The translations under genes were made by a program, and so were the position numbers. A model generated the notes under the pieces. It did no database searches and had not been told where the DNA came from. It worked only from the letters and a program-made list of their open reading frames with translations. Positions 63,845 through 64,000 of a stretch of DNA of 64,000 nucleotides are shown in pieces (position 1 is the first letter of the stretch; every line of letters begins with the position of its first letter). The DNA is from Pseudanabaena sp. M53BS1SP1A06MG (lineage in GTDB: Bacteria; Cyanobacteriota; Cyanobacteriia; Pseudanabaenales; Pseudanabaenaceae), in assembly GCA_020404105.1 (NCBI GenBank), contig JADBWH010000029.1:27442-91441 (forward strand). Direction: 5' to 3'.

Positions 63845-64000
63845 AGACTGTCAAGTAAAATGTGTAAAGTCTAGAAGCTAGAGATGGAGCCGATCCTCGA
63901 AGAGGATCGCAAAGCGATTGAGAGCAGGTTTCCAATCGCGAATGGGCATAGTCCATTTCTTAGAAATATTCCGCATAGCCAAGTAAACTAGCTTGAAAGC
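63844..64000 (-). mobile_element. IS256-family insertion sequence, right part beyond window
   Basis: The element end begins GAGACTGTCAAGTAAAATG, which looks like the terminal inverted repeat of an IS256-family element. It is immediately followed by a transposase C-terminus reading inward. The other end lies outside the window, so target duplication could not be checked. The insertion is in a family A repeat. Confidence 0.8.
63878..64000 (-). CDS. IS256-family transposase, C-terminus only
   Basis: 40 residues remain: [20 protein letters not shown] and [17 protein letters not shown] before TAG 63878-63880. The [14 protein letters not shown] motif is the conserved C-terminus of mutator-type (IS256) transposases. 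The gene continues past the right edge. Nothing suggests the visible part is broken. Confidence 0.85.
   Translation of the reverse strand, partial: AFKLVYLAMRNISKKWTMPIRDWKPALNRFAILFEDRLHL

Larger units (their letters stand above)
63420..63877. other. Repeat-filled spacer before the IS
   Basis: No coding region. It contains family D (63427-63515), family B (63547-63663) and a cut family A copy (63767-63844). Confidence 0.65.

Overview
The window is a chromosomal segment of a cyanobacterium. The HIP1 octamer GCGATCGC is scattered throughout, and several genes belong to cyanobacterial or plastid-lineage families: an NblS/Hik33-type histidine kinase, Ycf33, a CCB2/CCB4-like cofactor-assembly protein, an SLH-domain iron-uptake porin, DUF6464 and DUF4330. 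AT-rich spacers packed with palindromic repeats would fit a Pseudanabaena-like filamentous or thin-celled lineage, but that placement is inference.

Layout. 1-4.6 kb: truncated U32 peptidase, a small protein, VOC protein, MFS exporter with its MarR regulator, and a decayed ABC-2 exporter. 5-10 kb: three CadD-family transporters, a secreted protein, a DUF202 membrane protein and a LysR regulator. 10-24 kb: SbcD, a Fur-box-preceded porin, NblS, an orphan acidic membrane protein, RadC, a Dus enzyme, TldE-like protein, the KtrB/KtrA potassium system and a degraded secreted-protein gene. 24-27 kb: a NurA-like nuclease and UmuC/UmuD.

27.7-44.3 kb is the main accessory island: a BREX type 2/Pgl-like phage-defence locus read leftward as pglW, pglX, pglY, pglZ. 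Two blocks of small toxin-antitoxin-like genes interrupt it. One lies on the opposite strand between pglW and pglX (toxin/antitoxin pair, DUF4258/DUF2283, DUF29). The other lies between pglX and pglY (Phd antitoxin, truncated vapC, DUF433/DUF5615). pglX carries palindromic repeat elements inserted in frame. No brxD or brxHI homologue is visible. A CHAT-TPR protein sits just upstream of pglW, and umuDC just downstream of pglZ.

48.6-63.4 kb is ordinary chromosome: DUF4337, Ycf33, DUF6464, RbfA, an ExbB/TolQ-like protein, MiaB, tRNA-Lys(UUU), a glycosyltransferase, CCB-like, DUF2059 and DUF4330 proteins, a Ser/Thr kinase, dUTPase, a cNMP-binding protein paired with an MFS-HEAT protein, and a PD-(D/E)XK nuclease. 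The right edge is the end of an IS256-family element inserted into a copy of a dispersed palindromic repeat.

Four or more dispersed palindromic repeat families fill the spacers. Several copies sit so close to genes that they supply the stop codon (tldE-like, pglZ, the 44.7-kb hypothetical gene). Other hairpins supply the stops of the MFS, DUF29 and pglW genes, so these repeats probably double as transcription terminators.
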